Source: Psococerastis gibbosa
Taxonomy: Eukaryota; Arthropoda; Insecta; Psocodea; Psocidae
Direction: 5' to 3'
Length of the DNA: 64,000 bases
Assembly (NCBI GenBank): GCA_963971405.1
Contig: OZ020485.1
Span: forward strand, 7,192,001-7,256,000
Part shown: one piece after another, positions 22,248-32,689 of the stretch
Position numbering within the stretch: position 1 is the stretch's first letter
How the letters are laid out: each line of letters opens with the position of its first letter
Position numbers and translations under genes: made by a program
Notes under the pieces: generated by a model
What the model was told of the DNA's origin: nothing
The model's input: only the letters and a program-made list of their open reading frames with translations
Databases searched by the model: none

Positions 22248-24031
22248 TTCTTCTTCTTCTTCTTCCGGCTCTACAGCCCTTGGTGGGCTTTGGCCTGCTC
22301 GACAACACTCCTCCATTCTTCTCGGTTTTGCACAACGCTCCACCATCTGGAGACTCCCAACTCGCGAAGGTCATTCTCTAACTCGTCCTTCCAGCGGTTT
22401 CTTGGCCGTCCTGGCAGTCGTCTTCCCGTCATGCTTGCTTTGTACATTTTTCGTGGCATGCGTTCTTCAGACATCCTTACAACGTGTCCCAGCCACCTTA
22501 ATCGTTGTGCTTTAATGAACCTTACTATGTCTTCTCCGTTGAGAGCGGCGTCGATTTCAGCGTTGTGTCTTATACGCCATTCTCCGTACTCGTAAAGGGG
22601 TCCATATATCCTCCTTATTATCTTTCTTTCGAGTACACGTAGTTTGTTGGCATCGTTTACAGTGAGATTCCAGGTTTCCGATCCGTATGTTGCAACTGGT
22701 CTTATAAGGGTTTTGTATATTCGTAGTTTTGTGGCTCTAGAGATAAGTCTTGACTTGAGCAATTTTAGGTTGGCAAAATATGCTCTATTGGCTGCTGTTA
22801 TTCTTCTGTCTATCTCTGCGCTAGTTTTGTTTTGATTGTTTACTTCTGCACCAAGGTAGATGAAGCTCTTTACATTCTCGAAAGCCATTCCTTGTACAGT
22901 CAGGTTGTCACTTCTCCGTCTCCTTTCTAACGCTGACATTACTAGATACTTAGTTTTTGAGACATTTATTTCTAGTCCAGCTCTACTCGCCTCTACACAT
23001 AGTCTAGCAAGTATCTCTCCTAGTTGCTTCCTATTTTTAGTGATTATGACTATGTCATCCGCATATGCGCAGATCATTTGTGACTTGTATACAATTGTCC
23101 CACTCTCTACTATATTCTGTAACGCTGCTTGCAGTGCCAGGTTGAACAGTGTAGCTGAGAGGGCGTCTCCTTGTCGTACCCCTCTGCCGAGTGGGAATTC
23201 TTCTCCACATCGTCCGTCTATTATTACACTGGCTCTGGCGTTTTCCATAGTCATTTTTACTAGATTAACTAGTTTTTTTGGTATTCCTTGTCGGATCATT
23301 GTGTTATATAGGCTGTCTTTCCAAATAGAATCGAAAGCCTGTCTAAAATCCACAAAGAGCATGTGTAGGTCCGTATTATGCTCGTAGCATTTTTCCATAG
23401 TTTGCCGTACAACGAAGATTTGGTCAACAGTTCCCCTGGCTGGTCTAAAACCACATTGGTACTCGCCTATTATTTCTTCTGCATACGGTGAGATTTTTCT
23501 TAATAGAAGATTTGAGAAAGTCTTGTAGGCAGTATTAAGGAGTGTAATTCCTCTGTAGTTATTGCAGTCCAACTTGTCGCCTTTCTTGTAAATCGGTACT
23601 ATAGTTCCTGTTTGCCATGCTTCCGGCATACATTCGTTTGCCCAGATCTTTGTAATAATGTCATGTAGTTCTTTTACAACCTCTGACCCAGAGTATTTTA
23701 GTATTTCACTGGTGATGCCATCTTTGCCTGGTGCTTTATAGTTATTCATCCTTTTTATGGCGTTTTCTACCTCTATTAGTGTTGGTGGGGGTATAAGCAT
23801 TTCCGCAGTTTGTGGTAGTGGTTCTTCTTCTGGTGTAGTGTCGCTCTCTTTGTTGAGTAGTTCTTTGAAGTACTCGGTCCATCGTTCCATAATACTCTCC
23901 TCTTCGCCAAGTAGTTTCCCATTCTTTTCTTTGCAACCGCTTAGTCTCGCCTTGTATTCTTTCCTGAACCAGTCTGTGTCTTTATAAAATTTCCTGGTCT
24001 GATTTTGCTGCCTTTTGTTTTCTATTTCTTC
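22248..24031 (-). mobile_element. 5'-truncated RTE-like LINE L3
   Basis: A 1.78-kb insertion on the same strand as GALNT2, flanked by 12-bp duplications. Its 3' end is a GAA-type microsatellite. The 5' end is cut before the reverse transcriptase. A dead relative of its 3' end lies at 34272-34428. With L2 it fills most of the intron between exons 19964-20174 and 24721-24940. Confidence 0.85.
22271..24031 (-). CDS. LINE L3 reverse transcriptase (RTE-like), open
   Basis: An uninterrupted frame of about 586 codons from the truncation to the stop. The Met that seems to start it at 24040 lies partly in the target duplication. Motifs in order: YKAPGKDGITSEILK (101-115), YRGITLLNTAYK (162-173), FVDFRQAFDS (229-238), GVRQGDALSATLFNL and the catalytic CAYADDIVI. 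Thumb motifs follow (YLGAEVN, YGSETW). The C-terminus, LRWLGHVVRM..GRPRNRWKDEL, is typical of RTE-like elements. There is no RNase H. The endonuclease is lost by truncation, so the copy is not autonomous. The lack of stops suggests recent insertion. Confidence 0.85.
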   Translation of the reverse strand, partial: EEIENKRQQNQTRKFYKDTDWFRKEYKARLSGCKEKNGKLLGEEESIMERWTEYFKELLNKESDTTPEEEPLPQTAEMLIPPPTLIEVENAIKRMNNYKAPGKDGITSEILKYSGSEVVKELHDIITKIWANECMPEAWQTGTIVPIYKKGDKLDCNNYRGITLLNTAYKTFSNLLLRKISPYAEEIIGEYQCGFRPARGTVDQIFVVRQTMEKCYEHNTDLHMLFVDFRQAFDSIWKDSLYNTMIRQGIPKKLVNLVKMTMENARASVIIDGRCGEEFPLGRGVRQGDALSATLFNLALQAALQNIVESGTIVYKSQMICAYADDIVIITKNRKQLGEILARLCVEASRAGLEINVSKTKYLVMSALERRRRSDNLTVQGMAFENVKSFIYLGAEVNNQNKTSAEIDRRITAANRAYFANLKLLKSRLISRATKLRIYKTLIRPVATYGSETWNLTVNDANKLRVLERKIIRRIYGPLYEYGEWRIRHNAEIDAALNGEDIVRFIKAQRLRWLGHVVRMSEERMPRKMYKASMTGRRLPGRPRNRWKDELENDLRELGVSRWWSVVQNREEWRSVVEQAKAHQGL

Positions 24032-24043
24032 TTCATGCAACTC
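24032..24043. repeat. Target-site duplication of LINE L3, 5' side
   Basis: TTCATGCAACTC, matching 22236-22247. Confidence 0.8.
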
Positions 24044-24174
24044 ACATTAGTTAATTTCGTCCTACATTTTCCCATTTCGCCATTTCGTCCCCCCCCCCCT
24101 TACATATACCACTGGCATTGCATGTTGCATGCATATGGGCTGTAAATAACAAAGAGGACCAAATCCTCCATGTG

Positions 24175-24333
24175 GCGGAGATGAGGATGTTACGCTGAGC
24201 AGTTGGAGTAGCCCCTTCAGACAGGCGACGAAACGAACAGATCAAAGCTGAGTTGAAAACTACCGAAATCACTCCGAAGCTAAGGGAAAAACGCCTGTTA
24301 TTGCATGGGCATGCCCAAATGCGACGCGAGACT
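24175..24333 (+). pseudogene. LINE reverse transcriptase C-terminal relic
   Basis: The plus frame reads AEMRMLR, a stop, then AVGVAPSDRRRNEQIKAEL and KLREKRLLLHGHAQMRR. This is a decayed version of the MRMLRW..RLRWHGHV end found in RTE-like reverse transcriptases. It is a short fragment with no boundaries that I can define. Confidence 0.6.
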
Positions 24334-24358
24334 CATCAATGAGGTCAAGGAGATTGTG

Positions 24359-24479
24359 GTCAATAGTTCACTATTGACGTGTTAGACGTGGTAGCAGACA
24401 TTAAAGACAGTGTAAAAATTGTCTGCTACCACATCAAACACGTCAATAGTGAACTATTGACGTCGGTGGAACAAGCGCC
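24359..24479. mobile_element. Hairpin MITE family B, copy 1 (left end worn)
   Basis: Inverted arms (GTCAATAGTTCACTATTGAC.., GTGGTAGCAGACA) surround the short loop TTAAAGACAGTGTAAAAAT. The right end GGAACAAGCGCC is followed by TTA. The left outer end has diverged. It matches 31741-31861 closely. Confidence 0.75.
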
Positions 24480-24720
24480 TTAGCCAGGACACCCTAGATG
24501 GAGGGCTGTGGAAGCGCCAATGCCGTACCGCCGACCCCTCGTAGGGGATAAAGCGCGGAGAATGTATATGCTAAAATGTAGAACATTTTTTTTAAACACC
24601 ATGGCTTTGTTTTTAAACGAACGAGTTAGTTTCAACACAGTATTAAATTGGTTTATCAGTGATACATGACATACCATACTGAATTTTAACGACTACATTT
24701 TCGATTACAGGAGTACGTAC

Positions 24721-24940
24721 TTTCCAAAAGGAATGTTCTTCGCAAGAGGTACCGCCGCGTAGTAATACTTCTTGTATTCATCCATCCAGACCTCGGCAGC
24801 CCGCCGTGTGTTTCTGGCGAAAACGTTGCCTGAGCCGCCCGGAAATGTGTACGGGTGCCGCTTCCGGAACACGTGACCAACCCTTGAACACGGCAGAATT
24901 TCCAGGCTGCCACCACACTGCCACACACGGAATGATATTT
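24721..24940 (-). CDS. GALNT2: GALNT2-like, catalytic exon with metal-binding histidine
   Basis: A 220-nt exon encoding [37 protein letters not shown], then [20 protein letters not shown] and NIPFG. RVWQCGG carries the Trp of the flexible catalytic loop. [10 protein letters not shown] contains the His (about residue 327 of the in-window product) that completes the metal site in GT27 enzymes. Both borders split codons (GAA/Glu at the start, AAC/Asn at the end), consistent with the neighbours. The donor is GTACGT. Confidence 0.93.
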
Positions 24941-25622
24941 CTGCAAAAAAATGAAAGAAAGTGAATAGTTTTAACATGTACAAGTAAAATGTAAATGATT
25001 TAAAACAAAATTAATTCTTGCTGCAACTCAGAATCAAGGTTACATGTTCTGCATCAGTCCAGAAGAATGGCAGATATCTACTGAGGACCAAACGGGGCGG
25101 CCGACGGCCACAAGTCTCAATAGGCTGAACGAGCCACCATAAGGCTCAGTACACCAAAGCAGATCTGCTACGTAGAATGCTCTTATGTGCACAGCCTAAG
25201 TCAGGAAGTAAATCAAGAAAGCAATTTTAATGAGCGGCAGTCTTATAGTAGGGGAGCCCAAGCGGGGATTTCTGGATTTACTCGAGCGCGGCAGATGAAG
25301 ATACAGGATGAGGATACCTTGAACCAGTTAAGTACCTCCACCAAAATATGAGCCACATATGTATGGTCGCCCGTCAACGATAAAGGATAAGGGATTGATC
25401 ATCGGATATTCTCGAGCGCGTCAGAATAAGGTATGCTAATAAGTGTGTATTTCACTAATCTGACAATTTGAGCGTGACATAAAAAAAGGGGAGGGGAGGG
25501 CTACAGTTTTAAAAAAAACGTTATCTCGATATTCTCGAGCGTGACCAAATTATATTAGCTGTCAAGACGTAAGATACCATTTGGACATTCGAACGGACCC
25601 TCAACATTCAATCCCAACTCAC

Positions 25623-25902
25623 CTAAATTCTCACCACCCCAAACATCCATCTCCATATCGTACTTGCCAAGGTGGTCAAAGTACGCGCGATCAATGACAA
25701 ACAGCCCGCCGGCGATCATGGGGGTGAGTATGGCGCCTGTAGGGTCCTGCTGTCTACGCAGGCGCTGTTCCAGCGTCAGGTACTCCCACTTGAACACCAG
25801 GTTCCAGTCGAAGCCGCCGCGCAAGTCGGCCGACGCCCCAATGTACTGAAACGAGTCCATGCTGATGACGTCGATGATTGGGCACACGACCCGCGTACGG
25901 TC
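25623..25902 (-). CDS. GALNT2: GALNT2-like, central catalytic exon
   Basis: 280 nt encoding [56 protein letters not shown] and [15 protein letters not shown]. The WGGEN motif (residues 299-303 of the in-window product) and the Gal/GalNAc-T block are diagnostic of the family. The [11 protein letters not shown] sequence points to the GALNT2 subfamily. The acceptor is TTTTTGCAG and the donor GTGAGT, leaving the first base of Glu. Confidence 0.95.
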
Positions 25903-26589
25903 CTGCAAAAAGCCACAATGAACTCAATTTTGGACATATTACACGATCAGGTTGAACACAATGATGGCGGACCTTATGCACGCCAAGGATTTGGTAACTA
26001 GCAGGAAGGGCAGTCGGCATCACCAAGGGTCAAATGTACGATGTTTTCCTGAACGGGGAACTTGCCTCGTTCGCTGCCGTGCGTTTTCTGTGCGTGGCTA
26101 TTGACGTAGTAAAGAGATATTTGGGTTATATGGGCTTACGCTCATCGCCGTCAATGATGTATTGTCGGAAATTTATTTAATCTTAAATGTAGTTTGTCAA
26201 ATTTTCTGGTCAATACACAATTATTATTATTATTATATGTATTATGGAAACCGGACAAATAGAACCAAAGTTATAGTGACTTTGTGCCGTTCAAAGGGTC
26301 CCAAAGACGGCAGCTTTAATCTCACAATTTTTTAGCGTTATGCCATTTCTCAATTTGCATGATGGCGGACGCCAATATATTATGTATCAGTTATTAAAAA
26401 AAGGACGATCATGATCTTTGATTTTGACTAACTAAACGTCCAATTTTGTAAGACCTGTAGGCTGTTAGTAGTTATAGAATGCCACGAGGAACATTTCTAT
26501 GAAAAATAAAACGCGATTTGGGATCAATCCCGAAGTTGACCCCTATATTACTGGACTATTAGTCCGATCAGGGTCTTTCGATGTCTTAC

Positions 26590-26711
26590 CTCAGCTACTC
26601 GCTCCAGCAGTGGCTCCAGCCAATGAGTATTGCACTCAACATGAGAATCAAGGAACGTCAGTATAGGCGCCGTCGCAACATCAGCCCCGCGAACACGACT
26701 TCGCATCAATC
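26590..26711 (-). CDS. GALNT2: GALNT2-like, exon with DxH motif
   Basis: 122 nt encoding [20 protein letters not shown], then DSH (about residues 192-194) and [16 protein letters not shown]. The Asp-Ser-His triplet binds the manganese ion and UDP-GalNAc. The first two bases complete a Gly codon from the preceding exon. The donor GTAAGA follows GAG. Confidence 0.94.
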
Positions 26712-26847
26712 CTGCAGCAAACAGAATAGCAGCTTGTATCAAGCTAAGAACAATCCACTGTTATTATATAAAAACCACTACATAAATCCAAGACCGCGAT
26801 TATATACTATTGTACTATATCAAGGAACATAACTAATATCCATTTTT

Positions 26848-27062
26848 GCTTTCCAATTTATACGTAGTATAAGGAAAGCTTAAAATCTCAAAATTGTCGA
26901 TTCCAAGATTTCAACGGATTTAAACGTTTTGAGGCCCCAGGAACCCAAAAAGTGTTTTTTTACGAAATTTCTGTCTGTCGGCTCTGTCTTTTCATCGATT
27001 TCCAGGCAAACTACTCGGTCGATTTTGACGAAATTTGGCATGTAAGTTCACAAAAAATCACA
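26848..27062 (+). repeat. Repeat D, copy 2 (left part only)
   Basis: It has the palindromic left end GCTTTCCAATTTATACGTAG and continues to GGCATGTAAGTTCACAAAAA, then breaks off. It matches the left quarter of 4938-5768. Confidence 0.7.
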
Positions 27063-27521
27063 ACAAATTGGCCTATATTGTTAATAAAAATACATTTACC
27101 CCGAAAAAAGAATGTAATTAGTAGGCCGAAGACCGTAGCATTACAACCGCAATCTACTACCATAATTACCATACAGCTCTGTTCTCAGTATAAGAAACAA
27201 TTGAGGAAGTTGTACTGAACTAGGCTACAGTACATAACTAGGCACATCCTGAGGGATCTTCAGTGTAAGTTATTATTCCACGCATTTACAGTGTATTACC
27301 ACAGCTAACAAGTGATAGTAATTCGTAATTGGAGACTAATAGCATGCCTATTGCCTATATAAGAGTTTGGTGAGTTTCAAGGTGGCTTATCATAGTTTTC
27401 TAATGCAACGGTATGAATGAGGAGCGAATGTTGAGTGAATGTTGCGTCCGTACATACCTCATTATTTTTACTGTTATGTATTTATTTTTATAATAATATT
27501 GTAATATTTTTGTAACAATAT

Positions 27522-27600
27522 TGTGGGTTAATGGTAAGAGTGGGCCGAAAGGCCCAAAATTCGTCCACATGGAAAATAAAGACAATTTTCATCCTTTCTT
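27522..27600 (+). repeat. Retroposon 3'-end-like sequence, copy 1
   Basis: GTAAGAGTGGGCCGAAAGGC followed by CATGGAAAATAAAGACAATT recurs at 37785-37862. The AATAAA near its end suggests the 3' terminus of a polyadenylated retroposon. Its family is unknown. Confidence 0.45.
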
Positions 27601-27696
27601 CTACTTTCTATGCCCTATCATTGGCCATAGCTTGTGGAAACACAGTGTCTTGCAGCAATATGCTGCACTTCGCATCCAATGTAATACTATTTTTGA

Positions 27697-27808
27697 TGCC
27701 CCAGCTAGGCATAGATCGTGGGTTCGAATCCCGCCAAGTCAAGATTTTTCTAAATCAGCTTCGGTTATAACGAGGAAGATGCCTCGTGCCTCATCAACTT
27801 AAATTAGT
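27697..27808 (+). mobile_element. tRNA-derived SINE S2, copy 3 (5' truncated)
   Basis: It contains CATAGATCGTGGG and the B-box GGTTCGAATCC, followed by CGCCAAGTCAAG and CTTCGGTTATAACGAGGAAG. These tail motifs match the minus-strand copies at 47.7 and 48.4 kb. The A-box half is missing. Confidence 0.55.
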
Positions 27809-28729
27809 TTAATATCAGTATTATATACCATATAAGGAGCAAACTTTCAAAACGTCACAAATCCATGAAAATTAAAAATTCATTTTATCATCGATTTTCC
27901 ATCTTGAAGATGAGTCGAATCAGGATTGCTGATCAAAACAAAAACAAAAAAATTTTAACCCAGTCTTCTGAAGGGTTAACATCTTATATTCCCTTTATAA
28001 TACAGCCAAATTAATTATGTTTTTCGTGAACATTTTACGAAAATGGATTAGTGCCGTTTTGAAAGTTTGCTCCTCATATAATCTTTCGTTTTGAATAAAA
28101 ATAACTTTTTAAAGTTTTACGTTATACATTATTAAAAAACACAACCGTTTTCGGCTCACGCCATCGCTAAGTATAAGAGCTCTAAAACAGTAACAGAAAA
28201 TTAAAACCGTTTTTTTAAATATTTTAAATATTGTATCACGTAAAACTTTACAAAGTTATTTTTATAAACAATGAGTGACAGTAAGTTTTACAAAGTTAAT
28301 AAGGAGACTATTATCTATACCATATAATCTGCAATATACAGTATATCGTTTGATGACCTAAAATTTAGACTCCAAATGACCGTGTTCATGATAGATATTG
28401 CCAGACTTATCAGACTTGTGACACTGGCTGGTCTGATGGGATTTGGTAGTTGTGTGAGGCGGTTATTGAATTGCTCCCAACCATAGGTAAGTAAACAAGC
28501 AACCCTCAACTAATAAAGTGGAACCAAACAAAGAATATTCCACCAAAAGAATCTCATCTAAGGAATAATAGTAATAAATAAGTGAAGTAGAAATACTCTG
28601 TAGGGGGCACAATAGACTAATAAGGCTTAAGAGGCTATGATACGATACGATACCTGTACACCAACTTAAGAAAAAAAAATGTCTACGCCTTTAAAATGAG
28701 TACTTTATATAGAAACAGCTATTTCTTTA

Positions 28730-29113
28730 GGTGCCCATTCCATTGACCGGCTAGGGCTATTTCCAAAAATGGTGACGTGGTAGCAGACATTCAAGACTTA
28801 GGTTGCGTTTCCACCGACCTAGCATTGCAGAATAGACGGAAATGTATATTTTCCTCTATGCCATAGTTAAAATTGATCAATGATCATACAGTAAAATCAC
28901 AAACAAACAAACTAAAATTAAAAAATGGTATCATGGGATATGTTAAGTACAAACATTTTAATAGATTTCTATAAAAAGAAAAATTCTAATTTCCGTCAAT
29001 GTCATTTGCATTCTGCAATGCGAGATCGGTGGAAAAGCAACCTAAGTCTTGAATGTCTGCTACCACGTCACTGTTTTTGGAAATAGCCCTAGCCGGTCAA
29101 TGGAATGGGCGCC
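28730..29113. mobile_element. Long-hairpin MITE family A, copy 3 (TTA duplication)
   Basis: A 384-bp element with ends GGTGCCCATTCCATTGACC and GGTCAATGGAATGGGCGCC, flanked on both sides by TTA (28727-28729 and 29114-29116). The arms include GGTGACGTGGTAGCAGACATTC and its inverse. The TWA duplication and the G-rich end suggest the PIF/Harbinger superfamily. It has no coding capacity. Confidence 0.85.
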
Positions 29114-29660
29114 TTAGATTGAAGTATCCTAACATTTTTTAAGTGACATTTTACAGTAATACAAAACTCCGCATTCCGTCAAAAATGCAGATTTAAAGAG
29201 CCTGCCCCAAGGCAAAGCAACATGACGGGTTTAATGAGATCCTATCAAAATCAAAAACTTGTTTACATAATGGAAAATATACGTAGTTTGCGAAACTCAA
29301 ACAAGACACAAGAGAGGTAGGTGGTAGTTGGCATGCAAGGTGTCAATCAAAATTCCTATTTTGAGCATGCAAGCTTACACTGTAAATCCGCCGACAGGTG
29401 AGAGAAAGGGGGTATAATAAAGATTTTGAGAGCTTTGTAAAATCACAAAATGAACATGCAAATAATTGCCAACCCTGCACGTGAGTTCACAAAGAGGCTC
29501 CTTCAAATACAGTAGAAATATCGGCAACCCAAAAAGAGCTGAGCGGATAAATCTGGATACGGAGGCAGTGGCGGATAAAGCTTTTTATATGGGGGCGGGG
29601 CCGGGGGGGGGGGGTCATCCGTCAAAATGCCGCCTCAGGTATAAACTAAGAATAAAAACG

Positions 29661-30038
29661 TTTTTCAAGATTTCAACGGGTTAACACGCTTCAAGATACC
29701 AGGAACACAAAAAGTGGTTTTTACGAAACGTCTGTCTGTCCCACTACTCGATGGAATTTTTATGAAATTCGGCACGAAGGTTCACAGTAATCCCATCTCC
29801 GAACAATTTATTCTATTTTTTGTTAACTCAATTTTGTGGTGTTTTATCACTAAAAAAAGATAAAAAAAATTGGTTTTTACCAAAAACAACTGCAACGATT
29901 TCTTTCAAACCCACATACATCGTAGTCCTTACTAATGTAAACCAACCCTACTAGGTAGGCCACATCCCCTTCACAGTTTGCTTCAGGGGACAAAAATTAA
30001 AAATGCTCAATTGAAATGAAAAATGACTAAAAAAAATG
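29661..30038 (+). repeat. Repeat D, copy 3 (diverged, partial)
   Basis: It shares ATTTCAACGGGTTAACACG, AAAAAGTGGTTTTTACGAAA and GTCTGTCTGTC with copy 1 but is more diverged. Both ends are missing. Confidence 0.55.
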
Positions 30039-31393
30039 GGGGTAAAATGCAACACATACGCACACTCGAATATTTTTCGAACGAAGAACTGAGGAGCTTG
30101 GTTAAAAACTTGGACAACTCCATTTTTTCACAAAACGGAGTTTTAATCCGACCTTGCCGAAAATTTTAATGTCCACCTGCACATTGTAAAATAAAGTGAC
30201 AAAAGTAGCCAGAAGCGCTGAGAAGTCTAGGTTTAGTCATAAGCTTAATCACAATTTTCAACAGAAAAACCGCTCTCCTGAAAAATTCTAATAAAACTTG
30301 GAGTTGTCCGTTGTCCTCAAATATTTGGAATGTTTATCATGAACTATATTATTTGAATATGAATTTAGGTACAGTATTACAATGTCGAATTTTTCTTATA
30401 TACTGTATATTGGAACCCCAATATTCGAGTGTGTAATAGGGGGGAATAACTGTGAGTACTGTGACTAACAAGGAAATCGTTACAACCTAATTCTCATCTT
30501 GCCCCCTAGCGCCCTTGAAAACTTTAGAAATGACGCCATTTTGCGTCAGTAACGCCGAGTAGTCTTTATTTATGGCCTAGATTATATTACAATAATACAA
30601 TACAATAAATTTATATTTCCATAAAAGGTTAAGTTACAATAGGGCCTAATCGTAATATGCTGCAGGGTTCAGTGAGATAATTATAATAAATAATAAATAT
30701 AATAATAATATAATAAATAAAATAATAAAATTAATAACCACAGTCTTATACATTATTACAACTTATACATACTGTAATAGTCCCCTAATTAACTTTGTAT
30801 GTTACAAGTCCACCGGTTATTTCCAATTAAAATATCATGATTGAGAACGAGGCTACTCAATACAACCAATACAGGGCTTATAAAATACTGTAACGAGCTT
30901 TTCCGAGTGAATTAACTGATTTACAAATTACAAAACACTAAAATTGCATCCGGCCTCACTACTATTCTATAGCTACATGATTAATTCATTAGCTGCATCT
31001 CATTATTCAAATGAGTTGTAATGAAAGGCTGTGCACGTTATAAAATATAGGGCACGCTAATTATGATGCACTGTGTTACACACGCACATCAACACTTTTT
31101 CAGACTATAGAGTCCTAGACTCTAAAAGTTGTACAACTGACACTCGTTTCAAAAGTTCATAAAAGAGTTCTAACAGATTTGTGAACAATCAAGAAAGCCA
31201 TTAGCACTTTTTGCGACTTTTAGATTATTTTGCAATTGTGCTCTACTTCGCGAAGCATCGGCTTTCCCTGTTATGTCGGGTATGTAGGAACTCAAACATT
31301 TTTTTTTTTTTAATACAATTCTCTGCGGAATTGACGAATTGGAATATAGATGAGAAATTTCGATAAGATTTCCTTTTAGGTCATCATCACCAA

Positions 31394-31555
31394 GGACGGA
31401 TATAGAGGGGGTAACTGCCCCCCCCCCCCCAAATAAAATTTGTAAGTCTGTTGTAAGTAAATTAAGATGGTACGTTTTAATGTAATCGATACTAAATGAG
31501 TTTATTCTACTTCGACCCACCACTACCTCTCCCAAAACAATCGGCTGGATCCGTT
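31394..31555. mobile_element. Poly-G/C TIR element E, copy 2
   Basis: The ends GGACGGATATAG and GGCTGGATCCG are inverted. A run of C starts near 31420. GTAATCGATACTAAATGAG and TTCGACCCAC match copy 1 at 5997-6310. Confidence 0.5.
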
Positions 31556-31740
31556 TCTGTCATCAGCTACCAGTAAGTTTACCTTTTAACACCTTTCTAG
31601 AAAAATTATTAGTTTAAAATTCTGTCGGATAGAATTGAAGCGTGTTGCATATTACACAGTAGCATTCAAGTATTGGCAAGGGCGGCGAAGGAAGCTCATT
31701 GAACAAGAGGGCAGCGGCACACCGCTCACTGGTCCCCTTA

Positions 31741-31861
31741 GGCGCTTATTCCACCGACGTCAATAGTTCACTATTGACGTGGTAGCAGACATTAAAGACA
31801 GTGTAAAAATTGTCTGCTACCACGTCAATAGTGAACTATTGACGTCGGTGGAATAAGCGCC
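31741..31861. mobile_element. Hairpin MITE family B, copy 2 (near-perfect 51-bp arms)
   Basis: A 121-bp element flanked by TTA (31738-31740 and 31862-31864). The left arm runs from GGCGCTTATTCCACCGACG to GTAGCAGACA, and the right arm is its exact inverse as far as I can read. The loop is about 19 nt. The outer ends resemble family A (GGCGCCCATTCCACCGACC), and the inner GTGGTAGCAGACAT is shared, so B looks like a compact relative of A. Confidence 0.85.
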
Positions 31862-32084
31862 TTAGGCCCGATGCACAAAGACGCATCGCCGCAGAAATCT
31901 TCTGAATCGGTACCTTTACAGCATCTGGCCTCAATAGAATTTAACCAACGGCCGCCAAGAGAGGACAGCCAGACGAACGGGATTTTGTGAATTATTATAT
32001 TGAGAGCCTGGACACTAATAACAGCATTAGAGTTAAACAATCATCCAACCGACAACAATGACGGTTTCTCAAGTTTGCACTTAC

Positions 32085-32150
32085 CTTCGCGCTTATTGTT
32101 CCTCACCAACTTGACCTTCTGAATCTTGGCCAATTCCTCGCCGTCAGAAG
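32085..32150 (-). CDS. GALNT2: GALNT2-like, 66-nt micro-exon
   Basis: This short exon is found only by reading splice phase. The acceptor is TGTGTTTCAG and the donor GTAAGT. Two bases complete a Pro codon, then SDGEELAKIQKVKLVRNNKR and E, and the last base starts the Gly codon of the next exon. It fills exactly the gap between LVDDFSDN and [11 protein letters not shown] in the GALNT2 catalytic domain. Introns on both sides are about 5 kb. Confidence 0.9.
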
Positions 32151-32418
32151 CTGAAACACACAAGATAAAGAGTCATTACCGCAAGGTCCTCGGGTCAAAC
32201 ACCCATTGTCATGCTTCATCCTTATTATTCAATCAACATTTCGACCTGCCTCTTACCGCTCTGACTCAACTGTTTTATAGTCTGCTCCATGTCCAATTGT
32301 GTTCGACAACAAACATTTAATTTTTTATGACGAGAGCACAGTAGTCAATTTAATACGCACTCAGCTTCTTCTTCTAATGCCTCTTCTATCGATTATTGGC
32401 GATCATCAGATCAGGACA

Positions 32419-32612
32419 TGTTGAGTAGTGGTACAGACTCCGACTTTCACCCGAAAGGTTGTTGGTTCGAGTTCCACACTTACTACAGTTTCTGGCCATG
32501 CTTCGGAGGGCATGTAAAGGAGGCGGTTCCGGGCTTTCCTAGTTGAGTGTAAGAGAGGGCTTTATAGCCCTAACTCTGCTAGGTTGGCTTAGTAATAGAA
32601 CAAAAAAAAATC
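32419..32612 (+). mobile_element. tRNA-derived SINE S3, copy 1
   Basis: The head has the A-box-like GAGTAGTGGTACAG and the B-box GGTTCGAGTTCC. The body contains CATGCTTCGGAGGGCATGTAAA and it ends in a run of A. The same body, in the other direction, is at 63462-63699. Head, body and tail are those of a SINE. Confidence 0.6.
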
Positions 32613-32689
32613 AATATTTATTTATTTACTTATTTATTTTACCATCATGGCAATAATTGTAGTCATGATGACTATACTAGTATAGGGAA

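Larger units (their letters stand above)
26712..32084 (-). other. GALNT2 intron, 5.4 kb
   Basis: It holds repeat D copies (26848-27062 and 29661-30038), a retroposon 3' end (27522-27600), a tRNA-derived SINE (27697-27808), MITE A copy 3 (28730-29113), element E copy 2 (31394-31555) and hairpin B copy 2 (31741-31861). The stretches 27820-28720, 29115-29655 and 30040-31390 show nothing else that I recognise. Confidence 0.6.

Noticed and set aside
22239..23387. Plus-strand frames across 22.2-23.9 kb
   Set aside because: They are shadows of the L3 reverse transcriptase. The (TTC)n start is the LINE tail.
25281..25545. CTCGAGCG phrases at 25281, 25411 and 25533 as a regulatory array
   Set aside because: There are only three copies with uneven spacing and poor flanking similarity, so chance cannot be excluded.
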